Shown here piece after piece: positions 24,628 to 34,637 of a stretch of 64,000 nucleotides of DNA (within the stretch, counting starts at the first letter, position 1; each line of letters starts with the position of its first letter). The notes beneath the pieces were generated by a model. It saw only the letters and a program-made list of their open reading frames with translations. It had not been told where the DNA came from and did not search any database. The translations under genes were made by a program, and so were the position numbers. The stretch spans positions 59,473 through 123,472 of the forward strand of contig NZ_JBHRSA010000057.1 of NCBI RefSeq assembly GCF_042643145.1, written 5' to 3'. This stretch comes from Virgibacillus_O xinjiangensis. GTDB lineage: Bacteria; Bacillota; Bacilli; Bacillales; Amphibacillaceae.

Positions 24628-25989
24628 TCAAGCATGGGCCTCTACTGATTTTGCTCTATACACACGGACGATGATGGAAGTAATGGCAATGACTACTGCT
24701 GCCGGAAGCAACCAGCCCAGCCCTTCATTGTAGAACGGAAGCACCTGCTCATAGAAGGACACAATCGGTACCATCCAACTGAAATAATCAATACCGAGAG
24801 AATCACATAATGACTTGAGTCCATCAATGATACTGATCAAGAATGTCACACCGATCGTAGATGCGTATACAATTCGTGCGTGATTGAACAGAGGAGACAA
24901 GAAGGCCAGCAAAATCAGGACAATGGCCAATGGATAAAGGAACATCAATACAGGTATCGAAAAAGCAATAATGTTTGCAAGACCAAAGTTGGCAATCACA
25001 AAGGTCAGTGAAGCAAAGAATACCACCCATTGTTTATAGCTGATCTTTGGTATCAGCGTATGGAAGTATTCCGCGTTTGCCGTGGTCAATCCAATGGCGG
25101 TTGTCAAACAAGCAAGTGTAATGACAATTGCCAGCATAATTGATCCAAATGTACCGAAATAGTAGGATGCAGCTCCACTTAATACAGGTCCTCCAGTCTC
25201 AAAGAGTCCAAAAACTTGTGTACTGGTAGCCCCCATATAAGCAATGCCTACGTAAATGGCAGCAAGGAGCAGGATGGCGATGCTACCGGATTTCGCAGTT
25301 GTTTTAAGTATCTCCGTCTTCGATGTGACCCCCATCGACCTGATCGCATTAATGACGATGATACCAAATACAAGGGAGGCAAGTGCATCCATCGTGTTGT
25401 ACCCTTCCAGAAAACCGGTAACAAACGCTCCACTTGCATACGCGTCCTGTGGTGCTTCCATTGCGCCCATTGGTTGAAAGAATGCCATGGCCAACAGTAT
25501 TATGATTAGTACCACCAAACCAGGGGCCAATACCTTCCCCACATTATCTACCAGCTTAGCCGGGTGTAGGGAAAACCATAGGGTGATTGCAAAAAACAAC
25601 AGTGTGAATATGAAAAGGGCACCTTGTTGAAAACCCTCACCGATAAAGGGGGAAATTCCTACCTCAAAAGCAACTGTTCCTGTACGCGGTGCCGCAAAGA
25701 ATGGTCCGATCGTTAAATAAAGTAGAGACGTAAAGAAAATGGCATAACCGGGATGCACTCTGCTAGCTAATTCTTGCAGATTACGGCTGCCGGAAAAGCT
25801 CATGGCGATAATTCCCAATAGCGGCAAACCAACACCTGTAATCAGAAATCCGATAATAGCCGGCCATAAATTAACTCCTGCATATTGCCCGAGCTGGGCT
25901 GGGAAAATAAGATTTCCCGCTCCGAAAAATAGTGCGAACAACATGACTCCTATAGCAGCATATGATGAAAAAGACAATTTTCGTTCCAT
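24628..25989 (-). CDS. brnQ: branched-chain amino acid transport carrier (LIVCS family)
   Basis: A cation-coupled symporter for leucine, isoleucine and valine in the cytoplasmic membrane. The 453 residues form about twelve helices. Signature stretches are the N-terminal ALFFGAGNLIFPAQLGQYAG and the RTGTVAFEVGISPF segment, both diagnostic for BrnQ/BraB. The ATG follows AGGAGGAATATAC. It is a single gene with a good sigma-A promoter framed by repeats, which points to regulation, but I see no clear CodY box. Confidence 0.94.
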   Translation of the reverse strand: MERKLSFSSYAAIGVMLFALFFGAGNLIFPAQLGQYAGVNLWPAIIGFLITGVGLPLLGIIAMSFSGSRNLQELASRVHPGYAIFFTSLLYLTIGPFFAAPRTGTVAFEVGISPFIGEGFQQGALFIFTLLFFAITLWFSLHPAKLVDNVGKVLAPGLVVLIIILLAMAFFQPMGAMEAPQDAYASGAFVTGFLEGYNTMDALASLVFGIIVINAIRSMGVTSKTEILKTTAKSGSIAILLLAAIYVGIAYMGATSTQVFGLFETGGPVLSGAASYYFGTFGSIMLAIVITLACLTTAIGLTTANAEYFHTLIPKISYKQWVVFFASLTFVIANFGLANIIAFSIPVLMFLYPLAIVLILLAFLSPLFNHARIVYASTIGVTFLISIIDGLKSLCDSLGIDYFSWMVPIVSFYEQVLPFYNEGLGWLLPAAVVIAITSIIVRVYRAKSVEAHA

Positions 25990-26033
25990 GTATATTCCTC
26001 CTGATTATATTGAATGCCTGTCCATAGACTTAT

Positions 26034-26108
26034 ATGCAATATATTAATATGAAATACATCATACTATCTTCCTGCGAAAAATGCAATATATTAATCAAAT
26101 TTTTTGAT
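26034..26108 (-). promoter_or_regulatory. brnQ promoter with flanking 15-bp repeats and a palindrome
   Basis: Minus strand: TTGCAT (26086-26081), a 17-bp spacer and TATGAT (26063-26058). The 15-mer ATGCAATATATTAAT occurs exactly twice, at 26034-26048 and 26081-26095. One copy covers the -35 and the other follows the start point, 47 bp apart. Next to the upstream copy is the palindrome ATCAAA-TTT-TTTGAT (26094-26108). Confidence 0.6.
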
Positions 26109-26167
26109 GATTTTATCTTTTGTTGCCTTTTTATGTCAATTATAATACCCATAAGGGGCAATATTAC

Positions 26168-26206
26168 CCAAAAAAACCCCTGCCTGCAACTTTCAGCAGA
26201 CAGAGG
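26168..26206 (-). terminator. terminator of the glgBCDAP operon
   Basis: An 11-bp stem with two G-U pairs (26177-26187 and 26196-26206), followed on the minus strand by seven Ts (26170-26176). It is 13 bp past the glgP stop. Confidence 0.85.
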
Positions 26207-26218
26207 TGCTCTCGAGTT

Positions 26219-28657
26219 TTACTCTTTTTCTTTGAATTGCTTTAGATTCCATATACCAGTAGCGTACTGTTGAATGGTATGGTCACTAGAAAACTTCCCT
26301 GAGTAGGCAATGTTAGTGACACTTTTCTGCAGCCACGAATAGGTGTCCCGATACGTGCGCTCTACAATCTCATGCGCCTCCATATACGGCTCGAAATCTT
26401 TCAGAACAAAATAGGGATCATTATGGGAGAGGATATTATAGTAAATATCTTTGAATTCAATCTCCTGGGAACCGAATTCACCTAATTTCAGCTGATCAAG
26501 AATCCTCTTCACCCTGTCGTCCGTGTTATAGATGTCTGTAGCACTATACCCTCCGTGCCGATAATAATCCATCACCTGCTCTGCAGACAAGCCGAAAATA
26601 AACATATTGTCATCTCCGACCAAATCGTGAATCTCAATATTTGCTCCATCCATGGTGCCGATGGTCAAAGCCCCATTCATCATCATTTTCATGTTTCCTG
26701 TTCCGGAGGCTTCCTTGCTGGCCGTTGAAATCTGTTCGCTTATATCGGCAGCTGGTATGATTTTCTCCGCCAGGCTGACATTATAGTTTTCAAGGAAGAT
26801 GACTTTCAGCTTATCCTTCACATCTTTATCATAGTTGACAATACTAGCGACCGTATTGATCAGCTTGATGATCTCCTTTGCCAAATAATAGCTGGGGGCT
26901 GCTTTTGCCCCAAAAATGAAGGTCCGCGGCACTACATCCAATTGGGGATTATCTTTCAACTCATTGTATAAATAGATGACATGGAAAATGTTCAACAGCT
27001 GCCTCTTATACTCGTGCAGCCGCTTGATTTGCACATCAAAAATGGAATGAGGGTCGACTGCTATCCCCGTACGTTGATGGATGAAATTTGCCAACGCCTG
27101 CTTATTCTGCTGTTTAGCAGACGCAAATTTCTCCAATAATGGCCGGTCTTTTGTATACTTCATCAAACTGATCAGCTGCTTCGGCCTTCTGATCCAATTA
27201 GGCCCGATTACGTCAGTTATCAGTCCTGCGAGACCTGGATTGGCCTGAAGAAGCCAGCGTCGGTGGGTAATACCGTTTGTTTTATTATTGAACTTCTTTG
27301 GATAAAGGGAATAAAACCCACTCATCTCCTGATTCTTCAATATCTCTGTATGGATTCTGGCAACTCCATTCACGCTGAAACTGCCGACGATCGCAAGCCT
27401 GGCCATATGGACCCGGCCATCGGCAATGACAGCAAGCTGAGGAATTTCCTCTCGCTTTTCTTTATGGTTAAACCATAAATCCCGACAGAACCGCTCATTT
27501 ATTTCATGAATGATCATATAGATCCGTGGCAGAAGGCCTTCAGTCATCTCAACTGGCCATGTCTCCAATGCTTCGCTTAATGTCGTATGATTGGTATAAG
27601 CGAAGGCTCCAGTGGTAACCTTCCATGCGGCATCCCAGCTAAGATTTTCCTCATCCATCAACACGCGCATCATTTCCGGGATGCCGAGGGATGGATGAGT
27701 GTCATTGATTTGGATGACAACTTTCTCAGGAAGCCTGCTAAGCGGAAGCTGATAATTTTCCTTGAATTGGCGGATGATATTTTGAATGCTGGAAGAAACG
27801 AGGAAATATTGCTGCTTCAGCCTCAATTCCTTCCCCTCTATGTTGGAGTCATCCGGATATAGAAAGCCGGTGATCTGCTCAATGGAATGCTGGTGTTCCA
27901 AATCATGATAAAAATCATCTTCCTGCCCCTCATTCTCTTCCGGCGGAAAGTAAGGTTCTGCACTCCAGAGTCTCAGCGTATTTACTGTACTGTTTTGATA
28001 GCCGACAACAGGTATGTCATATGGGACTGCCATCACTTTATCTGTGTTCTCATGCTTAAACTCCAAGGAGCCATCATTCTTTTTGAACATATGTACTTCT
28101 CCCCGGAAATGGATAAGGATTGCTTCCTCTTCTTTACGGTTTTCCCATGGGTAGGCATCCTTCAGCCAATAATCCGGAAGTTCGACTTGATTTCCATGAA
28201 TGATCCGCTGCTCGAATAATCCGTATCGGTACCGGATACCGTGTCCATGTCCGGGATAGTCCAAGGAGGACAACGAATCAAGAAAACAAGCAGCAAGTCT
28301 TCCGAGCCCCCCATTGCCAAGAGCTGCGTCTTGCTCTTGAGCAAAGATCTCCTCCGGATGAAAACCCATTTTTCTCAATGCTTCTATCGTCTGATTCAGC
28401 ATCCCGCAATTCAATAAATTACTCTTAATCAAACTTCCGATTAAAAATTCCATGGAAAGATAATAAACCTGCTTAGCCTTTTTATCTTTATATTTTTGTT
28501 GTGTTTTATTCCATGATGGCATTATTTCTCCATGGACGATGGAAGCAAGTGCATAGTAGACATCTTTCGGTGAGGCCTCTTCCAGCTTCTGCCCTTTATC
28601 TACTTGTAATCTTCGTGCTATTTCATCTTTCAATCCATCTGCAGTGTATGGCTGCAT
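26219..28657 (-). CDS. glgP: glycogen phosphorylase
   Basis: Releases glucose-1-phosphate from the non-reducing ends of glycogen with PLP as cofactor. The 812 residues are normal length. The PLP-lysine motif EASGTGNMKMMMNGALTIGT is present in the C-terminal domain, as is GNGGLGRLAACFLDSL near residues 115-130. It is the last gene of the glg operon, starting 10 bp after glgA. The pullulanase gene divergent from glgB would handle the limit dextrins left by this enzyme. Confidence 0.96.
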   Translation of the reverse strand: MQPYTADGLKDEIARRLQVDKGQKLEEASPKDVYYALASIVHGEIMPSWNKTQQKYKDKKAKQVYYLSMEFLIGSLIKSNLLNCGMLNQTIEALRKMGFHPEEIFAQEQDAALGNGGLGRLAACFLDSLSSLDYPGHGHGIRYRYGLFEQRIIHGNQVELPDYWLKDAYPWENRKEEEAILIHFRGEVHMFKKNDGSLEFKHENTDKVMAVPYDIPVVGYQNSTVNTLRLWSAEPYFPPEENEGQEDDFYHDLEHQHSIEQITGFLYPDDSNIEGKELRLKQQYFLVSSSIQNIIRQFKENYQLPLSRLPEKVVIQINDTHPSLGIPEMMRVLMDEENLSWDAAWKVTTGAFAYTNHTTLSEALETWPVEMTEGLLPRIYMIIHEINERFCRDLWFNHKEKREEIPQLAVIADGRVHMARLAIVGSFSVNGVARIHTEILKNQEMSGFYSLYPKKFNNKTNGITHRRWLLQANPGLAGLITDVIGPNWIRRPKQLISLMKYTKDRPLLEKFASAKQQNKQALANFIHQRTGIAVDPHSIFDVQIKRLHEYKRQLLNIFHVIYLYNELKDNPQLDVVPRTFIFGAKAAPSYYLAKEIIKLINTVASIVNYDKDVKDKLKVIFLENYNVSLAEKIIPAADISEQISTASKEASGTGNMKMMMNGALTIGTMDGANIEIHDLVGDDNMFIFGLSAEQVMDYYRHGGYSATDIYNTDDRVKRILDQLKLGEFGSQEIEFKDIYYNILSHNDPYFVLKDFEPYMEAHEIVERTYRDTYSWLQKSVTNIAYSGKFSSDHTIQQYATGIWNLKQFKEKE

Positions 28658-28667
28658 TCCCCCACTC

Positions 28668-30092
28668 CTATCCGTAAATTGGTGTCAGTGCATCATACAT
28701 ATTCTTATATTCCCGGGCAGACTCTTTCCAAGTGAACTGGCTTTTATTTACATTTTGTGAAAGAAGATGCCAATCATTCTCCGCTTGGTAAACATTCAAC
28801 GACAGCCGTAGGACGTGCAAGAGTTCATGGGCATTATAATTGCTGAAGCTGAAACCGGTCCCTTCCCCGGTAAGCCGATTATATGGTGTCACTGTATCTT
28901 TCAATCCCCCTGTTTCCCTTACAATGGGAACTGTTTTATATTGAAGGGCAATTAGCTGGGCAAGGCCACACGGTTCAAATTTAGAAGGCATCAGGAAAAA
29001 GTCTGCTCCGCCGTACATCAAGCGAGAGGCCTGCTCATCGAATGTAAGCATTGCCGCTGCCTTGTCCGGATAGCTGTCCGCCAGCCATCTGAAATAATTC
29101 TCGAACTCTTCTTCTCCCGTTCCCAATACGATAAACTGTATTTCCTCCTCAAGGAACTCCTCCAGGATATGCTGGATTAAATGGATTCCCTTCTGTTCCA
29201 CCAACCTGCTTACCATTACATATACTGGGACTTCTTCATCCTGAGGCAGGCCAGACGTCTTCTGAAGGGCCAGTTTGTTCTCTTTCTTTTTCGCTCGGGA
29301 AGTCCGGTAATTCACTGGCAGGTACGGGTCTGTCAGTGGGTGGTATTCTTTGGGATCAATACCGTTCAAAATACCTGTCACGTCATTCGACCTTTCCCTG
29401 AGGATTGGAGCAAGCCCCTCTCCATAATATTCCTCCTGTATCTCTTCAGCATACGTAGGACTGACGGTAGTAACTTTGTCAGCATGGAACAAAGCACTTT
29501 TCAGACAGTTCAACATTCCGTTCCATTCCATACCGGCTATGTGCTCTCGGGAGAGCCGGAAGAAATCCTCGAACGAACCGATAGGCATCACTCCCTGATA
29601 CTGGATGTTATGAATGGTGAACACAGTGGACATTCCCTCTACTGGTTTCGTGATGCGGGCAAGGGCTACCGCCATTCCTGCCTGCCAATCATGTGCATGA
29701 AGGGTATCCGGTTTGAAATTGATATGTGATAGGGCCTCAATCACCGCTTGCGAAAAATAGATGAACCGCTCTCCATCATCGTAATAACCATATATCCCCT
29801 TACGTGTAAAATAGTAGTCATTCGCTATAAAGTAATAGGTGATACCTTCATGTTTTAGCAAATAGACATCTGTCTGCTGATTCCTCCACCCTAATTGAAC
29901 ATCAAAAGATGCAAGATGCTTCATCTTACCATGCCATTCCTGTCCAATTTCGTCATAAAGAGGAAGAATGACACGAGTGTCCAATTGTTCATATTGTTTT
30001 AGTGCCTTGGGGAGAGAGCCGATTACATCTGCTAGCCCACCTGTTTTGATGAAAGGTGTACATTCTGAAGCAACGAACAGGACATTCTTCAT
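28668..30092 (-). CDS. glgA: glycogen synthase (ADP-glucose, GT5)
   Basis: Transfers glucose from ADP-glucose onto growing glycogen chains. The 474-residue protein has the ADP-glucose motif FIKTGGLADVIGSLPKAL near residue 15, the catalytic-region HDWQAGMAVALA, and the C-terminal EPCGLAQLIALQYKTVPIV with the GT5 catalytic glutamate. It follows glgD by 28 bp and precedes glgP by 10 bp. Confidence 0.97.
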   Translation of the reverse strand: MKNVLFVASECTPFIKTGGLADVIGSLPKALKQYEQLDTRVILPLYDEIGQEWHGKMKHLASFDVQLGWRNQQTDVYLLKHEGITYYFIANDYYFTRKGIYGYYDDGERFIYFSQAVIEALSHINFKPDTLHAHDWQAGMAVALARITKPVEGMSTVFTIHNIQYQGVMPIGSFEDFFRLSREHIAGMEWNGMLNCLKSALFHADKVTTVSPTYAEEIQEEYYGEGLAPILRERSNDVTGILNGIDPKEYHPLTDPYLPVNYRTSRAKKKENKLALQKTSGLPQDEEVPVYVMVSRLVEQKGIHLIQHILEEFLEEEIQFIVLGTGEEEFENYFRWLADSYPDKAAAMLTFDEQASRLMYGGADFFLMPSKFEPCGLAQLIALQYKTVPIVRETGGLKDTVTPYNRLTGEGTGFSFSNYNAHELLHVLRLSLNVYQAENDWHLLSQNVNKSQFTWKESAREYKNMYDALTPIYG

Positions 30093-30120
30093 TCACCATC
30101 TCCTCCTTCCCTTATTTCCT

Positions 30121-31227
30121 TTAAATTTCCTGCCGCTTGGCCACCACATACGGCTTCTCGATGGACCCGACCAGTTTCTGCCCTGCCTTCACGTGCACAT
30201 CTTTATCCAAAATGACATTTTCCAGATGAACTCCATCTTCAATGATACATCGTTGCATAATGATGGAATTCCTTACGACCGCTCCCTGCTGGATGCTTAC
30301 ACCTCTGAACAGCACACTTCTTTCCACCTCTCCACCAATCGTACAGCCATTGGCTATGATCGCCTGGTTTACTTTTGTCTGTTCCCCGTATTCCACCGGA
30401 GGATTATTGGATACTTTCGTTCGTACGATATGTTGCTGATGGAAGAGGTTGCGGTAATTCTCCTCATCAAGCAGGTTCATATTATGCTGATAATAACTGT
30501 CGACATTGTTTACGAATGCACTGTAGCCTTGATGTGCAAAAGTCTGAACCCTCAGTTCATCCAGTTTTTCCTTGATTCCATGCAAAAAGAAATGGTCTCG
30601 GTCATAAGCAATACAATGATCCGCCAATTCCATCAGTAATTCTTTATGAATAATATAAACACCTGTAAAGATCCGTGGGTTCCTTTTGTCATTGGTAAGC
30701 CCTCTTACCCAGTTAAGATCATCCGTCTCCAGACGCAAATAGGGTTCATGCTCCTCCCTCAAAGTATCCACTTCCACGGAAATCAACGTAACATCAGCCT
30801 GACGATCCAAATGAAACTGGAAAGCCTCTTGATAATCGGTGTTGGTGATAAACTGGCTACCACTTATCAGTACATATTCCGACTTGCTCCGATGAAAATA
30901 ATCCCTGTTATTATGAAAGAACTGCAAGTCACCTCTTGATTGGTCATTTGGATCGTTCCAATCTGGTGGAAGGATGAATAAACCACCATTTCTGCGGTCC
31001 AGATCCCAATTCTCCCCGGTTCCCATATGGTCCATTAAGGAGCGGTATTTATTCCGCACAAAAATAGCCACTTCCTCAATACCGGAATTCACCATGTTGG
31101 AGAGAGTGAAATCGATCATCCGGTATCGTCCTCCAAAAGGAATGGAGGACGCATTACGGAAATACGTCAATTCATTGAATAATGGATATTCATGTTCCAA
31201 ATTGATTAATCCCATCATTTTGCTCAT
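30121..31227 (-). CDS. glgD: glucose-1-phosphate adenylyltransferase, regulatory subunit
   Basis: A paralogue of GlgC that lacks the N-terminal nucleotide loop (it begins MSKMMGLINLEHEYPLFNEL instead of the GGxGxRL motif). It keeps IPFGGRYRMIDFTLSNMVNS and the C-terminal left-handed beta-helix repeats. In Bacillus the GlgCD heterotetramer is more active than GlgC alone; GlgD is thought not to be catalytic. The start overlaps the glgC stop by one base. 368 residues. Confidence 0.94.
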   Translation of the reverse strand: MSKMMGLINLEHEYPLFNELTYFRNASSIPFGGRYRMIDFTLSNMVNSGIEEVAIFVRNKYRSLMDHMGTGENWDLDRRNGGLFILPPDWNDPNDQSRGDLQFFHNNRDYFHRSKSEYVLISGSQFITNTDYQEAFQFHLDRQADVTLISVEVDTLREEHEPYLRLETDDLNWVRGLTNDKRNPRIFTGVYIIHKELLMELADHCIAYDRDHFFLHGIKEKLDELRVQTFAHQGYSAFVNNVDSYYQHNMNLLDEENYRNLFHQQHIVRTKVSNNPPVEYGEQTKVNQAIIANGCTIGGEVERSVLFRGVSIQQGAVVRNSIIMQRCIIEDGVHLENVILDKDVHVKAGQKLVGSIEKPYVVAKRQEI

Positions 31228-32378
31228 TACGCTTCATCTCCTGTCAATGTGAGCCTATTTTCCAATACCTCTTGATTAAGAACAATCGGTTCCTCATCGG
31301 CAGCCGCACGTATATAGGTTCCTTCCGGTACAACCGTATCCGCCATGATGATGACACGTTCCAGCACGGAATTACCTCCCACCTTCACTCCTGGGTGGAT
31401 GATGGATTCACGGACATCAGCTCCCTCCCGCACTTCTACATTACGGAAGATAACCGACCTATCCACTCTTCCATAGATCCTGCATCCAGAGTTCACCAAA
31501 GAATTTTTCACAACAGCTCTAGTCCCGATATATTCAGGTGGCGATGTAGCATCCTTGGTATGAACCCTCCAATTTTTGTCGTTAAGGGACAGGCCTTTTC
31601 CTGTCAGCAAATCCATATTCGCCTCCCAATAACTTTGAATGGTGCCTACGTCTTTCCAGTACCCTTCAAAACGGTACGCCTGCATCCTGCAGCCTCCATT
31701 CAGCATGGAAGGAATAATATCTTTGCCGAAGTCATGGCTGGAATAAGCAAGCTGTGCATCGCGTATCAGATAGTCGCGCAGCTTTTTCCAAGAAAAAATA
31801 TAGATACCCATGGATGCCAGATTGCTTTTTGGGTATTCAGGCTTTTCTTCAAACTCATAGATTTCCAGATGATCAGTCGTATTGAGGATTCCGAAGCGGG
31901 AAGCTTCCTCCCAATCGACCTCTATCACAGAAATGGTAGCGTCAGCCCCTGTCTGCTTATGTTCATCCAACATTTTGGTATAATCCATCTGATAGATATG
32001 GTCGCCTGAGATGACTAATACATACTCCGGATTATATTGATCAATAAAATGGATATTCTGATAGATTGCATCCGCCGTGCCAGAATACCAGTCACCACCA
32101 CCCTTGGCAGTAAAAGGGGATAACACCGTCACCCCGCCATCCCTTCTGGACATATCCCAGGGCTTCCCGTCACCAATATGCCGGTGAAGTTCCAGCGGAG
32201 AATACTGGGTCAGAACCCCCAGGGTCTGAATACTTGAATTCGAGCAATTGCTCAACGTAAAGTCGATAATACGGTACCTTCCGCCAAACGGCACAGCCGG
32301 TTTTGCCAGATTATTGGTCAATGCACCCAGTCTTTTGCCTTCTCCGCCCGCCAACAACATTCCAACACATTCTTTCAA
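31227..32378 (-). CDS. glgC: glucose-1-phosphate adenylyltransferase, catalytic subunit
   Basis: Makes ADP-glucose from ATP and glucose-1-phosphate, the committed step of glycogen synthesis. The 383 residues have the nucleotidyltransferase loop LLAGGEGKRLGALT (8-21), KPAVPFGGRYRIIDFTLSNC for substrate, VISGDHIYQMDY with the metal Asp, and beta-helix repeats at the C-terminus. It overlaps glgB by four bases (ATGA) and glgD by one base, so the cluster is translationally coupled. Confidence 0.97.
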   Translation of the reverse strand: MKECVGMLLAGGEGKRLGALTNNLAKPAVPFGGRYRIIDFTLSNCSNSSIQTLGVLTQYSPLELHRHIGDGKPWDMSRRDGGVTVLSPFTAKGGGDWYSGTADAIYQNIHFIDQYNPEYVLVISGDHIYQMDYTKMLDEHKQTGADATISVIEVDWEEASRFGILNTTDHLEIYEFEEKPEYPKSNLASMGIYIFSWKKLRDYLIRDAQLAYSSHDFGKDIIPSMLNGGCRMQAYRFEGYWKDVGTIQSYWEANMDLLTGKGLSLNDKNWRVHTKDATSPPEYIGTRAVVKNSLVNSGCRIYGRVDRSVIFRNVEVREGADVRESIIHPGVKVGGNSVLERVIIMADTVVPEGTYIRAAADEEPIVLNQEVLENRLTLTGDEA

Positions 32379-34321
32379 TGCTCATCCTCCTCCAAAATAT
32401 CGGTCTGTCGCTTAAATACCGCCATACCCAATGGCGGCACCTTGATCTTTATATGATGCGGCTGTCCATGCCACCTTTCCGTGAAGCTATAATGGGCCCT
32501 GCCATTGAGTTGGCCTGACCCGCCGTACTCTTTCGCGTCTGTGTTGAAGATTTCTTCGTATGTACCGGGAGTGCGGACACCTATTTTATAATCGTAATGC
32601 ACATTCGGAGTGAAGTTGCAGACAATTACCAATTCATCGGATTCCTCCAGACCTCTTCGGAAAAAAGCGATGATGCTTTGGTCCGGATGATGGGGGTCTA
32701 TCCACTCGAATCCCTCTGATTGATGATCCAGTTCATAAAATTCGGGTCGTTCACGATAGAAATGATTCAACTCCTTTACAAAATTCCAGATGCCCTGATG
32801 AAGTGGATAATTCATCAAGTGCCAATCTATTTCTTCTTTATCCTTCCATTCAGCATATTGGCCAAGTTCCCCACCCATGAATAAAAGTTTTTTTCCGGGA
32901 TGGGCAATCATATAGGCATATAAAAGCCTTAAGTTGGCAAACTGCTGCCATTGGTCTCCCGGCATCTTATCCAGGAGCGATTTTTTCCCGTGAACCACCT
33001 CATCATGTGACAATGGCAGTAAGAAATTTTCCGTATGCGTGTACATGTAGGAGAAAGTTAACAGTTGGTGGTGCCATTTCCGATGAATCGGATCTTTTTC
33101 CATATATTCCAAGGTGTCATTCATCCAGCCCATATTCCATTTGAAATTGAATCCAAGACCGCCAAGATATGTTGGCGAGGTCACCAGTGGCAAGTCAGAG
33201 CTGTCCTCTGCCATCATCAGAGCATGGGGATAAGATTCGAACACCGTTTCATTCAGTTTTTTTATAAAGGCGAACGCCTCCAGATTTTCCTCTCCCCCAT
33301 AGGAGTTATAAACGCATTCATCTTCATCGCTGCGGTCGAAATTGAGATACAGCATGCTTGCCACTGCATCTACCCTCAATCCATCAATATGGTATTCTTC
33401 CATCCAAAAATGGGCATTGGAAATCAAGAAGCACTGTACTTCCGGCCTTCCAAAATCAAAAGCCAGGGTGCCCCAGGTCTTCTTCTCACTCTTAGCCGGA
33501 TCGGCATACTCATACAAAGGCTCCCCATCAAATTGGCGCAAGCCAAAGTCATCTTTACAAAAGTGTCCAGGTACCCAGTCCATGATGACCCCTATGTTCT
33601 CCATGTGGCATTGGTCCACGAAGTACTTGAAGTCCTCCCTGGATCCATACCTGGATGTGGTGGAAAAATATCCGGTCGTTTGATACCCCCAAGACAAATC
33701 AAAAGGATGCTCCCCTAAAGGCAGCAGCTCCACATGGGTATACCCTAACTCTTTTACGTAGGGTACCAGTTCAGCAGCAAGTTCCCGATACGTATAAAAA
33801 GAGCCGTCACTCTTCTTTTTCCAAGAGCCCATATGTACTTCATAGATGGAAAGAGGAGAACGATAAGGATTATATTCTCTTTGGTCTTCCTGCCATGCTT
33901 GGTCTGACCATTGATACCTTTTACTATCAGGAACAACAGAGGCTGTAGCAGGCCGCAATTCCGATTGGATTGCATAAGGATCGGATTTTAATAAGACACG
34001 TCCGTCCGGAGTATACAGTTCGTACTTATAAGAATGACCCGGGGAAATACCGGTGAAAAATCCAGCCCATAATCCCGATTCTGTTACTCTATCCAGATAG
34101 TAGTCCCTTCCCTCCCATTGGTTAAAGTCCCCCACGAGACATACCCGCTCGGCATGAGGAGCCCATACTGCAAACCGGTGTCCTTTTCTGCCTTCCCACT
34201 CCAGCGGGTGGCAGCCTAAAAACCTGTAACACCGGTAATTTGTCCCCTGATGGAATAAGAAAAGATCCTCATCAGTTAAGTTATAAAGCAAGATGTCTTC
34301 CCCCTTGTAGTCAGTACTCAT
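32375..34321 (-). CDS. glgB: 1,4-alpha-glucan branching enzyme (GH13)
   Basis: Creates alpha-1,6 branches in glycogen. The 648 residues comprise an N-terminal CBM48/immunoglobulin-like domain (about 10-120, with WAPHAERVCLVGDFNQWEG), the GH13 barrel and a C-terminal beta domain. GH13 landmarks are MDWVPGHF, the nucleophile in DGLRVDAVASMLY, the acid in MMAEDSSDLP, and LPLSHDEVVHGK. It is the first gene of glgB-glgC-glgD-glgA-glgP. A perfect-spaced promoter lies 30 bp upstream. Confidence 0.97.
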   Translation of the reverse strand: MSTDYKGEDILLYNLTDEDLFLFHQGTNYRCYRFLGCHPLEWEGRKGHRFAVWAPHAERVCLVGDFNQWEGRDYYLDRVTESGLWAGFFTGISPGHSYKYELYTPDGRVLLKSDPYAIQSELRPATASVVPDSKRYQWSDQAWQEDQREYNPYRSPLSIYEVHMGSWKKKSDGSFYTYRELAAELVPYVKELGYTHVELLPLGEHPFDLSWGYQTTGYFSTTSRYGSREDFKYFVDQCHMENIGVIMDWVPGHFCKDDFGLRQFDGEPLYEYADPAKSEKKTWGTLAFDFGRPEVQCFLISNAHFWMEEYHIDGLRVDAVASMLYLNFDRSDEDECVYNSYGGEENLEAFAFIKKLNETVFESYPHALMMAEDSSDLPLVTSPTYLGGLGFNFKWNMGWMNDTLEYMEKDPIHRKWHHQLLTFSYMYTHTENFLLPLSHDEVVHGKKSLLDKMPGDQWQQFANLRLLYAYMIAHPGKKLLFMGGELGQYAEWKDKEEIDWHLMNYPLHQGIWNFVKELNHFYRERPEFYELDHQSEGFEWIDPHHPDQSIIAFFRRGLEESDELVIVCNFTPNVHYDYKIGVRTPGTYEEIFNTDAKEYGGSGQLNGRAHYSFTERWHGQPHHIKIKVPPLGMAVFKRQTDILEEDEH

Positions 34322-34350
34322 TACTAGGATAAGTGGTGTGAATAATGTAA

Positions 34351-34379
34351 ATTATAGATACAACAACAGACCATTTCAA
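34351..34379 (-). promoter_or_regulatory. sigma-A-type promoter of the glg operon
   Basis: Minus strand: TTGAAA (34379-34374), a 17-bp spacer and TATAAT (34356-34351). The middle of the 316-bp glgB-pulA gap (about 34380-34560) shows no further feature I can support. Confidence 0.7.
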
Positions 34380-34566
34380 GGGTTATACGGTTATTTTTCA
34401 GAAAATTCTTTCGACATTTTCGGACACTTTCATCTCTATTTGTCACGTCATGTCGATACAACAGAGGATTTATATTTCAACGTTTAGCAAGGACAGGAGA
34501 TGGTTATTTTGCTAAAAGGGAAAATATGAATGAAGGAATGAAAGATAAATAAATCCACCTTTGGAA

Positions 34567-34605
34567 TACAAACGGTTACCTTAATAAGGAAAAGTAGCAT
34601 ATACT
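34567..34605 (+). promoter_or_regulatory. pulA promoter with a candidate CcpA (cre) site
   Basis: A -10 TATACT is at 34600-34605, with a weak -35 (TTACCT, 34576-34581). Over the -35 lies TACAAACGGTTACC (34567-34580), which matches the cre consensus TGNAANCGNWNNCW except at two positions. Catabolite repression of pullulanase by CcpA would make sense. Confidence 0.45.
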
Positions 34606-34637
34606 GAAAAGACTAATACAGTGAAGGAGCTAACGTT

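Noticed and set aside
26094..26108. ATCAAA-TTT-TTTGAT as a CodY box for brnQ.
   Set aside because: It shares too few positions with AATTTTCWGAAAATT.
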